From Peptacetobacter sp900539645 (lineage in GTDB: Bacteria > Bacillota > Clostridia > Peptostreptococcales > Peptostreptococcaceae), in NCBI RefSeq assembly GCF_047807365.1, contig NZ_JBLOUI010000038.1:1-24233 (forward strand): a stretch of DNA of 24,233 nucleotides. The letters run 5' to 3'. The notes beneath the pieces were generated by a model. The model worked only from the letters and a program-made list of their open reading frames with translations. It was not told the origin of the DNA and did not search any database. Of the stretch, positions 5,708 through 13,262 are shown piece after piece (positions within the stretch are counted from its first letter, which is position 1; every line of letters begins with the position of its first letter). A program made the translations under genes and the position numbers.

Positions 5708-8269
5708 ATGTTAGAAAAAGGTTTTAGCAAACCAACTGAGAGAATTGAAAAATTAAGACAGGTTATAATTGATGCGGTTCCTCAGGTTGAATCAGAAAGA
5801 GCTTGTTTAGTAACAGAATCTTACAAAGAAACTGAAGGTCTTCCAACAGTTATAAGAAGAGCAAAAGCAGTTGAAAAAATATTCAACGAATTACCAGTAA
5901 CAATAAGAGATAACGAATTAATAGTTGGGTCAATAACAATAAACCCAAGATCTACTGAAATATGTCCAGAATTCTCTTATGACTGGGTTGAAAAAGAATT
6001 CAAAACAATGCACAGCAGAATGGCTGATCCATTTGAAATATCTGAAAAAGTTCAGGGTGAATTACACGAAGCATTCAAATATTGGGATGGAAAAACTACT
6101 AGTTCATTAGCAGATTCTTACATGTCTCCTGAAACAAAAGATTGTATAGCAAATGGAGTATTCACAGTAGGAAACTACTTCTACGGTGGTGTTGGTCACG
6201 TTAATGTTGACTACGGTAAAATACTTAAAAAAGGATTCAGAGGAGTATTAGAAGAAACTATAGCTGCTATGAACCAGTTAGATCCAGACGATCCAGAAAC
6301 AATCAAAAAACGTCAGTTCTACAATGCAGTTATAATATCTTACAATGCAGCAATAAAATTTGCTCATAGATATGCTGATAAAGCAAGAGAATTAGCAGCA
6401 GTAGAATCTAACCCAGTTAGAAAAGCTGAATTAGTTCAGATAGCTGCAAACTGTGATAGAGTTCCAGAATACGGTGCAAGAAACTTCTATGAAGCTTGTC
6501 AGTCATTCTGGTTCATACAGATAATGGTACAGATAGAATCAAATGGTCACTCAATATCTCCAGGTAGATTTGACCAGTATATGTACCCATACTTAAAAAA
6601 TGACAACATAAGCAGAGAATTCGCTCAGGAATTAATAGACTGTATATGGGTTAAATTAAATGACGTAAACAAAACTAGAGATGAAGTTTCAGCACAGGCG
6701 TTTGCAGGATACGCAGTATTCCAGAACCTTTGTGTTGGTGGACAGGACGAAGAAGGAAAAGATGCAACAAATGAAGTTTCTTATATGTGTATGGAAGCAG
6801 TTGCACATGTTAAATTGCCAGCTCCTTCATTCTCAGTTCGTGTACATCAGAACTCTCCACTAGAATTCTTATACAGAGCTTGTGAAGTTTCAAGATTAGG
6901 ATATGGTGTTCCAGCATTCTACAACGATGAAGTTATAATACTTGCATTAGTTGCTAGAGGAGTAGCTTTAAAAGATGCTAGAGATTACTGCATAATAGGT
7001 TGTGTTGAACCACAGGCTGGACATAGAACAGAAGGATGGCATGATGCTGCATTCTTCAACATAGCAAAAGTTCTTGAAATAACTTTAAATAATGGTAGAT
7101 GCAATGGAAAACAGCTTGGACCAGTAACTGGTGAGTTAGAAGAATTAGATAGTATAGAAAAAATATTCGCTGCATATCAGAAACAGATGGAATACTTTGT
7201 AAGACGTCTAGCTGAAGCAGACAATGCTGTTGACTATGCTCATATGGAAAGAGCACCACTACCATTCATGTCAGCAATGGTTGATGATTGTATAAAAGTT
7301 GGTAAAACTGCTCAGGAAGGTGGAGCTATATACAACTTCACAGGACCTCAGGCATTCGGTGTAGCTGACTCAGGTGACTCTTTATACGCTATACAGAAAC
7401 ATGTATTTGAAGATAAGAAAATAACATTAAAAGAATTAAAAGAAGCTTTAGAAGCTAACTTCGGTGCATCTGATTGTGTAACTCCAGGATGCAAAGAACC
7501 TTCAATAGAAGGCGCTAGTTTATCAGAAGCTGAAATATACGAAGCAGTTAAGAAAATATTATCTAGCACAGGTTCAATAGATATGGCTACTTTAGAAAAT
7601 AAATTAACTGAAAAAATATCTACTTCAGCTTGCAAAACTGGAACTTGCTGTGGAGAATCAACAGGAAAATTCACTACAATAAGAAAAATACTTCAGAATA
7701 CAGACAGCTTCGGTAACGATATAGAAGAAGTTGATGAATTTGCAAGAAGATGTGGAAAAATCTACTGCAACGAAGTAGATAAATACACTAACCCAAGAGG
7801 TGGACAGTTCCAGGCTGGTATATACCCAGTTTCAGCAAACGTATTATTTGGTAAAGATGTTCTTGCGTTACCAGATGGTAGATTAGCTCATGAACCTCTA
7901 GCAGATGGCGTTTCTCCAAGACAGGGTGTTGATACTCATGGACCAACTGCTGCTTCAAACTCAGTTGCTAAACTTGACCATGCTCAGGCATCAAATGGTA
8001 CACTTTACAACCAGAAATTCACTCCAGCAGCTGTTGCAGGTGAACAGGGACTTAAAAACTTCGTATCAATAGTTAAGAGTTTCTTTGACCATAAAGGAAG
8101 TCATGTTCAGTTTAACGTTGTAGATAAAGAAACATTAATAGAAGCTCAGGAACATCCTGAAGAACATCAGGACTTAATAGTTAGGGTTGCAGGATATAGT
8201 GCTCATTTCGTTACTCTAGCTAAAGAAGTTCAGGACGATATAATAAACAGAACAGAACATAATATGTAA
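5708..8269 (+). CDS. Glycyl radical diol dehydratase-like enzyme (microcompartment signature enzyme)
   Basis: 853 aa. An N-terminal PFL-like domain is followed by the Cys motif IIGCVEPQ (thiyl Cys432, base Glu434) and the glycyl radical motif VRVAGYSAH (Gly829). Residues equivalent to B12-independent glycerol dehydratase are kept: His164 (GVGH), His281-Ser282 (NGHSIS), Asp446 (GWHDAAFFN) and Tyr706. Phe338 probably replaces the glycerol dehydratase Tyr339. Choline lyase has a Thr/Tyr pair (about +13 and +17 from the Cys) where this protein has His and Phe, so CutC is unlikely. It should dehydrate a vicinal diol, most likely 1,2-propanediol given the PduP/PduL/PduQ set, or glycerol. It is ~67 residues longer than glycerol dehydratase between Cys and Gly: residues ~587-654 are an insertion, Cys-rich at both ends, with a predicted amphipathic helix. 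There is no N-terminal targeting extension. Codon bias is strong (Gln as CAG), so high expression is expected. The exact substrate is not proven. Confidence 0.9.
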   Translation: MLEKGFSKPTERIEKLRQVIIDAVPQVESERACLVTESYKETEGLPTVIRRAKAVEKIFNELPVTIRDNELIVGSITINPRSTEICPEFSYDWVEKEFKTMHSRMADPFEISEKVQGELHEAFKYWDGKTTSSLADSYMSPETKDCIANGVFTVGNYFYGGVGHVNVDYGKILKKGFRGVLEETIAAMNQLDPDDPETIKKRQFYNAVIISYNAAIKFAHRYADKARELAAVESNPVRKAELVQIAANCDRVPEYGARNFYEACQSFWFIQIMVQIESNGHSISPGRFDQYMYPYLKNDNISREFAQELIDCIWVKLNDVNKTRDEVSAQAFAGYAVFQNLCVGGQDEEGKDATNEVSYMCMEAVAHVKLPAPSFSVRVHQNSPLEFLYRACEVSRLGYGVPAFYNDEVIILALVARGVALKDARDYCIIGCVEPQAGHRTEGWHDAAFFNIAKVLEITLNNGRCNGKQLGPVTGELEELDSIEKIFAAYQKQMEYFVRRLAEADNAVDYAHMERAPLPFMSAMVDDCIKVGKTAQEGGAIYNFTGPQAFGVADSGDSLYAIQKHVFEDKKITLKELKEALEANFGASDCVTPGCKEPSIEGASLSEAEIYEAVKKILSSTGSIDMATLENKLTEKISTSACKTGTCCGESTGKFTTIRKILQNTDSFGNDIEEVDEFARRCGKIYCNEVDKYTNPRGGQFQAGIYPVSANVLFGKDVLALPDGRLAHEPLADGVSPRQGVDTHGPTAASNSVAKLDHAQASNGTLYNQKFTPAAVAGEQGLKNFVSIVKSFFDHKGSHVQFNVVDKETLIEAQEHPEEHQDLIVRVAGYSAHFVTLAKEVQDDIINRTEHNM

Positions 8270-8290
8270 TAAAAGTTTATTAGATAGAAA

Positions 8291-8308
8291 TATATTTTAG
8301 AAAATATA
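8291..8308. repeat. AT-rich palindrome between the radical enzyme and its activase
   Basis: TATATTTT and AAAATATA are complementary around a 2-nt spacer, in the 70-bp gap after the radical enzyme gene. It might stabilise or process the mRNA and so separate high expression of the enzyme from lower expression of the activase. Confidence 0.3.
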
Positions 8309-8339
8309 AATTGAAAATAAGTAAAGGGAGTTAGATTAT

Positions 8340-9257
8340 ATGGAATCTGTTAATTACAGTGCCAAAGGTGTGGTATTCGATATACAGAGATACTCAATTC
8401 ACGATGGACCTGGTATCAGAACAATCGTCTTCCTAAAAGGTTGTCCGCTGAGATGCAAGTGGTGCTCAAACCCTGAATCTCAGTCGTACAAACCGGATCT
8501 ATTATATAGAAATGGTCTTTGTATTGAATGTGGACGGTGTATATCAACATGCAAGGCAAAGGCTATAGATCCTAAAAATAAATATTGGGTAGATAGAACA
8601 AAATGTACACTATGTGGTGAATGTGCTCTTGTTTGTCCTTCTGGAGCATTATCTATGAAGGGCAAAGAGATGACAGTAGAGGAAGTAATTAAAGAAGTTA
8701 AAAAAGATGACATCCAATACTACAGATCTAATGGAGGTGTTACATTATCAGGTGGTGAAGCACTTACTCAACCTGCATTTGCAAAAGAAATCTTCAAAGC
8801 TTGTAAAGCAAAAGGATGGCATACAGCCATAGAAACGGAAGGATTTGTAAATGAGGATGTGATAAGAGATGTGGTTCCATATATAGACTTAGTTCTACTT
8901 GATATAAAAAGTATAAGCTCAGAGCCTCATAAAAAGTTTACTGGTGTAGACAACGAAAGAATTATGAAAGCAGCTAAGCTTATACAGGAAATTACCCATA
9001 CGATTATAAGAGTACCAGTTATACCTGGGTTCAATGCAAATGAGGAAGAAATCACAAAGATTGCCCAATTTGCAGAATCACTTCCAAATGTAAGAGAGTT
9101 GCATCTTCTAGGATATCATAACTATGGAGAAGGTAAGTACGAATTATTGGGAAGAGAATACGAACTTAAAGGTGTTCCAAAATTAAAAGACGAAGAACTT
9201 GAAAAATATAAAAAAATTGTAGAAAGCTACGGTTTAGAATGTAAAATCGGTGGATAA
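8340..9257 (+). CDS. Glycyl radical enzyme activating enzyme (radical SAM)
   Basis: 305 aa, normal for this family. The radical SAM motif is GCPLRCKWC (Cys35, Cys39, Cys42), which binds the [4Fe-4S] cluster that cleaves S-adenosylmethionine. A ferredoxin-like insertion follows with two clusters: Cys61/64/67/71 (CIECGRCISTC) and Cys89/92/95/99 (CTLCGECALVC), typical of activases of diol dehydratase, CutC and related enzymes. SGGEA is the SAM-binding GGE motif. It makes the glycyl radical on Gly829 of the upstream enzyme. GGGAG lies nine bases before the ATG. Gln codons are mixed CAA/CAG, in contrast to the CAG-biased radical enzyme, as expected for a catalytic-level activase. Confidence 0.95.
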   Translation: MESVNYSAKGVVFDIQRYSIHDGPGIRTIVFLKGCPLRCKWCSNPESQSYKPDLLYRNGLCIECGRCISTCKAKAIDPKNKYWVDRTKCTLCGECALVCPSGALSMKGKEMTVEEVIKEVKKDDIQYYRSNGGVTLSGGEALTQPAFAKEIFKACKAKGWHTAIETEGFVNEDVIRDVVPYIDLVLLDIKSISSEPHKKFTGVDNERIMKAAKLIQEITHTIIRVPVIPGFNANEEEITKIAQFAESLPNVRELHLLGYHNYGEGKYELLGREYELKGVPKLKDEELEKYKKIVESYGLECKIGG

Positions 9258-9269
9258 CGGGAGGCAAAC

Positions 9270-10061
9270 ATGGATAAAGAATTATTAGAAAAAGTAATGG
9301 GCCAAGTTTCTGAAGAATTAGGATTAAACGCTAATGCTTGCGAAGAAAAATGTGAACCTAAAAAACATTGTTGCGCAGAAAGCGTTACTGAATTCGTAGG
9401 AGTATCTGAAGGAGATACAATAGGTCTTGTTATAGCAAGTGTTGACCCACTTCTTACAGAAGCTATGGGACTTGGAAAATTTAGATCAATAGGTATAATA
9501 GGCGGAAGAACTGGCGCTGGACCACAGATAATGGCAGTTGATGATGCTGTTAAGGCAACAAATACTGAAGTAATATCTGTTGAATTACCTAGAGATACAA
9601 AAGGTGGAGCAGGACATGGTTCACTTATATACATAGGAGCTGAAGATGTTTCTGATGCTAGAAGAGCAGTAGAAATAGCTTTAGAATCTCTTCCAAAATA
9701 CTTTGGAGATGTTTACGGAAATGAAGCTGGACACCTAGAATTCCAGTATACAGCAAGAGCAAGCTACTGTTTAGAAAAAGCTTTTGGAACTCCTCTTGGA
9801 AAATCATTCGGTATGGTTTGTGCAGGACCCGCAGCTATAGGAACAGTACTTGCAGATACAGCAGTTAAAGCAGCTAACGTAGATGTTGTTGCATATAGCT
9901 CTCCAGCAAAAGGAACAAGCTTCTCAAACGAAGTTATATTAACATTCACAGGAGATTCTGGAGCAGTTAGACAGGCAGTTCAGGCTGCAAGAGAAGTTGG
10001 TATAAAATTATTAGGTGCGTTAGGAGCACATCCTGAATCAAGCACAGTACCATACATATAA
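9270..10061 (+). CDS. pduB: PduB-like BMC-T shell protein with Cys-rich N-terminal region
   Basis: 263 aa. It closely follows PduB: N-terminal helix MDKELLEKVMGQVSEEL, then EFVGVSEGDTIGLVIA, TRTGAGP-type loop (GGRTGAGPQIM), ATNTEVISVELPRDTKGG, NEAGHLEFQYTARASY and GDSGAVRQAVQAAREVG. It forms trimers of tandem BMC domains, probably with a gated pore. In the Salmonella Pdu system the PduB N-terminus ties cargo to the shell, and the same helix is present here. Residues 24-35 hold four cysteines (C-x3-C-x5-CC), which I do not recall in PduB. It starts 12 bp after the activase stop, behind GGGAGG, and is codon-biased like the radical enzyme. Confidence 0.93.
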   Translation: MDKELLEKVMGQVSEELGLNANACEEKCEPKKHCCAESVTEFVGVSEGDTIGLVIASVDPLLTEAMGLGKFRSIGIIGGRTGAGPQIMAVDDAVKATNTEVISVELPRDTKGGAGHGSLIYIGAEDVSDARRAVEIALESLPKYFGDVYGNEAGHLEFQYTARASYCLEKAFGTPLGKSFGMVCAGPAAIGTVLADTAVKAANVDVVAYSSPAKGTSFSNEVILTFTGDSGAVRQAVQAAREVGIKLLGALGAHPESSTVPYI

Positions 10062-10123
10062 GAATCAAGAGAAAAGAGAATAAGATTTAAATATAAAAAA
10101 AGATAAATTTATGGAGGTAAATT

Positions 10124-10402
10124 ATGAACTCAGATGCATTAGGAATGGTTGAAACTAAAGGACTAGTAGGAGCAATAGAAGCAGCAGATGCTATGGTAAA
10201 AGCTGCTAACGTTAACCTAGTAGGATACGAAAAAATAGGATCAGGATTAGTAACAGTAATGGTAAGAGGAGATGTTGGAGCAGTTAAAGCAGCAGTAGAC
10301 GCTGGAGCAGCTTCTGCAAGAGCTATAGGTGAAGTAGTATCTACTCACGTAATACCAAGACCTCACACTGATACAGAAAGAATAATACCACACTTCGAAT
10401 AA
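10124..10402 (+). CDS. pduA: PduA/PduJ-like hexameric BMC-H shell protein
   Basis: 92 aa with a single BMC domain: ALGMVETKGLVGAIEAADAM, the pore loop KIGSGLVTV, and GDVGAVKAAVDAG. The GSG pore motif is the same as in PduA, whose small polar pore passes propanediol. This fits a diol substrate. It is expected to be the major facet protein: high codon bias, strong SD (GGAGG), and a terminator-like hairpin 43 bp downstream that would favour a short, abundant transcript. Confidence 0.96.
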   Translation: MNSDALGMVETKGLVGAIEAADAMVKAANVNLVGYEKIGSGLVTVMVRGDVGAVKAAVDAGAASARAIGEVVSTHVIPRPHTDTERIIPHFE

Positions 10403-10445
10403 TAAAAAATTTGAAGAAAAAGAAATAATCTAAAAGTAAGAAGAA

Positions 10446-10480
10446 CATCTCCGCCTTTTGCGGAGATGGATTTTCTTATA
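10446..10480 (+). terminator. Intra-operon terminator/attenuator hairpin
   Basis: A perfect 9-bp GC-rich stem (CATCTCCGC/GCGGAGATG) with a 5-nt loop, then GATTTTCTTATA. It lies between the pduA-like gene and the 187-aa gene. The T-run is imperfect, so partial read-through is likely, lowering expression of the downstream genes. Codon bias drops just after it. Confidence 0.65.
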
Positions 10481-10493
10481 ATTGGAGGATAAA

Positions 10494-11057
10494 ATGTCAG
10501 TGAGTGAAAAAGATTTTAATGCGATATTAAGAAAGATAATCAGACAAGTACTTATCGAACAGGAAAAGATATCTTCAGAACAACAGCTTTTATCACTAAA
10601 AGAAGAGAAAAAAGTTTACATAGCAGTAAATGAAGAATGGGATAATAGATATTATCTTTTTTTTGAAGAATTAAAAAAACTTAATAAAAATGTGAAAATA
10701 CTTATCCTTGGAGATAAAGTTGATGAATTTAGAACGAAAGCTCAAGAATTAAAATTAGGCTATGATATTTTAACAGTTAAAGATTTTAAAGTAGAGTCGG
10801 ATAATGAAATGGTAGTATTTCCAGTAATTTCTAGAAATGACATAATAGATATAGCATCTTGTACTGATAAAACAGCGACAACAAAGGTTGTAAGACGTTG
10901 TTTTGAAGAAGGTGCTAAAATTTATTTTATGAAGTTTGGAATAGAAAAGTTAACAGGGAAAGAGCCTGAAAAATATAAACAGAGAATACTAGCATATTAT
11001 AGAGAAATTCTTGAATTTAATATAGAAATGATAGACGACATAAGGGCGGTGATGTAA
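10494..11057 (+). CDS. Possible flavoprotein-like cargo protein with N-terminal encapsulation helix
   Basis: The ATG at 10494 is chosen because GGAGG lies five bases before it; an upstream in-frame TTG overlaps that SD. 187 aa. Residues ~5-25 (EKDFNAILRKIIRQVLIEQ) form an amphipathic helix of the kind that targets enzymes into microcompartments, followed by a polar linker. Residues ~36-187 look like an alpha/beta Rossmann-type domain. The stretch VVFPVISRNDIIDIASC with TATTKVVRRCFEEGAKIYF recalls the flavoprotein (pfam02441-like) fold, members of which I recall in other GRM loci. I cannot confirm flavin binding. It follows the terminator hairpin and ends directly against the next gene. If flavin-bound, it might deal with redox balance inside the shell. 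Confidence 0.6.
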   Translation: MSVSEKDFNAILRKIIRQVLIEQEKISSEQQLLSLKEEKKVYIAVNEEWDNRYYLFFEELKKLNKNVKILILGDKVDEFRTKAQELKLGYDILTVKDFKVESDNEMVVFPVISRNDIIDIASCTDKTATTKVVRRCFEEGAKIYFMKFGIEKLTGKEPEKYKQRILAYYREILEFNIEMIDDIRAVM

Positions 11058-11615
11058 TTGGGTAAATCTCTAGGAACTATTGAAGTTGTAGGATTATCAT
11101 CAGCTATTGTTGTCGCTGATGCTATGGCAAAAACAGCTAATATAGAAATAAATGATCTTGAAATAACAAAAGGATTTGGATTTGTTACTGTAAAAATATT
11201 TGGAGATGTTGGAGCAGTAAAGGCAGCCATATCAGCAGGAAAAAGCTTAGCATTACAGTCAGGTGCTTATGTTGCATCTAATGTAATAGCTAGACCTAAT
11301 ATGGATTTAGAAAAAAGAATTCTTTCTTTTAAAGAAAAAAAGGAAGAACCTAAAAAAGAAGAAGTAAAAGAAGAGCCTAAGGTTGAAGAAAAAGTAGAAA
11401 ACACTTCTGAAAATACAGAAAAACCTATAGAAAAAAAAGAAGAGGTTAAAGATACTAAAGAAGAAGTTAAACCTGAAGCTAAAGAAGATAAAAAAGTAGA
11501 AAATGAACAAATAAAAGAAGAAATAAAAGAAACAAAGTCTCAATCAAGTTCAAGTAGAAGAAGAAAAACAACAACAAACAAAGTGACAAATGAAAACAAC
11601 AATAGTAATAAATAA
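11058..11615 (+). CDS. BMC-H shell protein with long charged C-terminal tail
   Basis: 185 aa. Residues ~1-90 are a BMC-H domain (GTIEVVGLSSAIVVADAM, GDVGAVKAAISAGKSLA, ARPNMDLEKRI). Residues ~91-165 are a low-complexity Lys/Glu tail built around KEE repeats. The last ~25 residues switch to Ser/Arg/Lys and Thr/Asn (SSSSRRRKTTT). The tail is likely disordered and may face the lumen or cytoplasm, to bind cargo, other shell proteins or nucleic acid. It starts with TTG immediately after the TAA of the previous gene, with a GGTGA SD inside that gene, so the two are translationally coupled. The pore loop (TKGFGFVTV) differs from the GSG of the pduA-like protein, so permeability may differ. Confidence 0.9.
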   Translation: MGKSLGTIEVVGLSSAIVVADAMAKTANIEINDLEITKGFGFVTVKIFGDVGAVKAAISAGKSLALQSGAYVASNVIARPNMDLEKRILSFKEKKEEPKKEEVKEEPKVEEKVENTSENTEKPIEKKEEVKDTKEEVKPEAKEDKKVENEQIKEEIKETKSQSSSSRRRKTTTNKVTNENNNSNK

Positions 11616-11637
11616 GTAATAAAACAGGAGGTTTCTG

Positions 11638-11901
11638 ATGTATATAGCAAAGGTAGTAGGAAATGTAGTTGCAACTAAAAAAAATGATACTCTAATGGGC
11701 TCAAAGCTTATGATAGTCCAGCCTGTAAATTCAGCGCTAAAAAAGGAGGGACCTGAAGAGGTTGCTGCAGATTTTGTTGGAGCTGGTATAGGAGAGTATG
11801 TATTAGTAGGGTCAGGATCTTCTGTCAGAGTAGAAGAAGAAAGAAGAAGAGCGACTATAGACTTAGCTATTATAGGAATAATAGATGATGTAGTCGTATA
11901 A
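11638..11901 (+). CDS. BMC-P vertex protein (EutN/CcmL/PduN family)
   Basis: 87 aa, full length for the family. MYIAKVVGNVVATKKND, LMIVQPV, FVGAGIGEYVLVGSGSSVR and DLAIIGIIDDV are classic features. Five copies form the pentamer that caps shell vertices. It has a very strong SD (AGGAGG) and sits in the usual place after the hexameric shell genes. The aldehyde dehydrogenase follows 10 bp later. Confidence 0.96.
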   Translation: MYIAKVVGNVVATKKNDTLMGSKLMIVQPVNSALKKEGPEEVAADFVGAGIGEYVLVGSGSSVRVEEERRRATIDLAIIGIIDDVVV

Positions 11902-11911
11902 AGGAGATATT

Positions 11912-13231
11912 ATGAATAGTCAAAAAGGCGTATTTTCCGATGTAAATGATGCGATATATGCTGCAACGAGCTCCTTTAAATTATACTCTAAACTGAGTCT
12001 AAGAGATAAAGAGGAAGTAATAAGAGAAATCAGAAGAAAACTCGTAGATTATATTGATCTATTAGCAGAAATGTCACTAAAAGAAACTTGCATGGGAAAC
12101 TTAGAAGACAAGAAATTAAAGATAAAATTAGCTATAGAGGAAACTCCAGGTACAGAAATTCTAATGAGTGAAATAAGACATGGGGATGGAGGGTTTACAT
12201 TATTTGAATACACTCCATACGGAATAGCTTGTGCAATACAGCCTAGTACAAACCCATGTGAAACTATGATAAATAACACAATAGCTCTTTTAGCAGCAGG
12301 AAATACAGTTATAAACTGCCCTCATCCTAGAGCTATGAATGTATCAAAATTCCTAACAAATATAATAAACACTATAATTTCTGATCTTACAGGTATAGAA
12401 AATGTAGTAGTTACGCTAGATGAATGTAAACTTGCATATATAAAAGAAATAATGAATCATCCGGATGTAGACCTAGTAGTATCTACTGGTGGTTCAGATA
12501 ATGCAAGAAGTGCAGTATCTTGTGGCAAAAAAGTTATAGCAGCAGGTCCTGCAAATCCTACATTTATAGTAGATGAAACTGCTGATATAAAAAGAGCTGC
12601 TGACTGTATAACTAGAGGGGCTTCATTTGATAACAATATAATGTGTATAACAGAAAAAAACATAATAGTAGTGGATGAAGTTGCTCATAAGTTAGAAGAA
12701 GAATTAAAGAAAAACGGTGTATTCTATGTAAAAGATATAGCTACAATGTTAAAACTTTCAAAGCTTTTACTAACAGAAGATATGAAACCTAACAAGTTAT
12801 ATGGTGGAAAAGATGCAGATGTTATTTTAAAAGATGCGGGAATAAAAACAGACAGAAGCTATAAATTAATAGCTGTTGAAACTGTTAAAATTCATCCTTT
12901 TGTAACTGAAGAATTATTAATGCCATTAGTAAGTATAGTAAGAGCAAAGGATTTTGATGAAGCATTAGAAATAGCATCTGATGTCGAGCAGGGATGTAGA
13001 CATACATCAGGAATTCATTCAAATAGAATGGATAGACTAAGACTTGCAGAAAGAGTGATGAAAACTAGTATATTTATAAAAAATGGTTGCTCACTTGATG
13101 GAATAGGAATATGTGGAGTAGGTGGAACAAGCTTCACTATAGCAAATATAACAGGAGAAGGAGCTGTTACAGCTAGAGATTTTTCTAGAAAAAGAAGATG
13201 TGTAACAGTTGATACTTTGACAATATTATAG
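11912..13231 (+). CDS. CoA-acylating aldehyde dehydrogenase, short form without encapsulation helix
   Basis: 439 aa of the EutE/PduP family. Visible motifs are EETPGTE, TPYGIACAIQPSTNPCETMINN, NCPHPRA, VVSTGGSDNARSAVS, PANPTFIVDETADI, and the catalytic Cys245 in GASFDNNIMCITEKN. It would oxidise the aldehyde to acyl-CoA with NAD. Unlike the second copy at 19273, it starts directly at the fold (VFSDVNDAIYAA) and lacks the N-terminal amphipathic helix. It may enter the shell as a hetero-oligomer or act outside. AAGGAG precedes the ATG. Divergence between the two copies suggests different substrates or a structural role. CutB/CutF-type pairs are known from choline GRM loci. Confidence 0.9.
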   Translation: MNSQKGVFSDVNDAIYAATSSFKLYSKLSLRDKEEVIREIRRKLVDYIDLLAEMSLKETCMGNLEDKKLKIKLAIEETPGTEILMSEIRHGDGGFTLFEYTPYGIACAIQPSTNPCETMINNTIALLAAGNTVINCPHPRAMNVSKFLTNIINTIISDLTGIENVVVTLDECKLAYIKEIMNHPDVDLVVSTGGSDNARSAVSCGKKVIAAGPANPTFIVDETADIKRAADCITRGASFDNNIMCITEKNIIVVDEVAHKLEEELKKNGVFYVKDIATMLKLSKLLLTEDMKPNKLYGGKDADVILKDAGIKTDRSYKLIAVETVKIHPFVTEELLMPLVSIVRAKDFDEALEIASDVEQGCRHTSGIHSNRMDRLRLAERVMKTSIFIKNGCSLDGIGICGVGGTSFTIANITGEGAVTARDFSRKRRCVTVDTLTIL

Positions 13232-13262
13232 AAATAGATAGCGTAAATCGAGGAAGATAATT

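Noticed and set aside
5708..8269. Choline trimethylamine-lyase (CutC)
   Set aside because: The Thr and Tyr that bind choline after the catalytic Cys are His and Phe here, and the diol dehydratase residues are present instead.
11307..11543. Minus-strand open frame rich in Phe opposite the charged tail
   Set aside because: It is the antisense of the Lys/Glu repeats in the shell protein tail. It has no SD, and its composition is an artefact.
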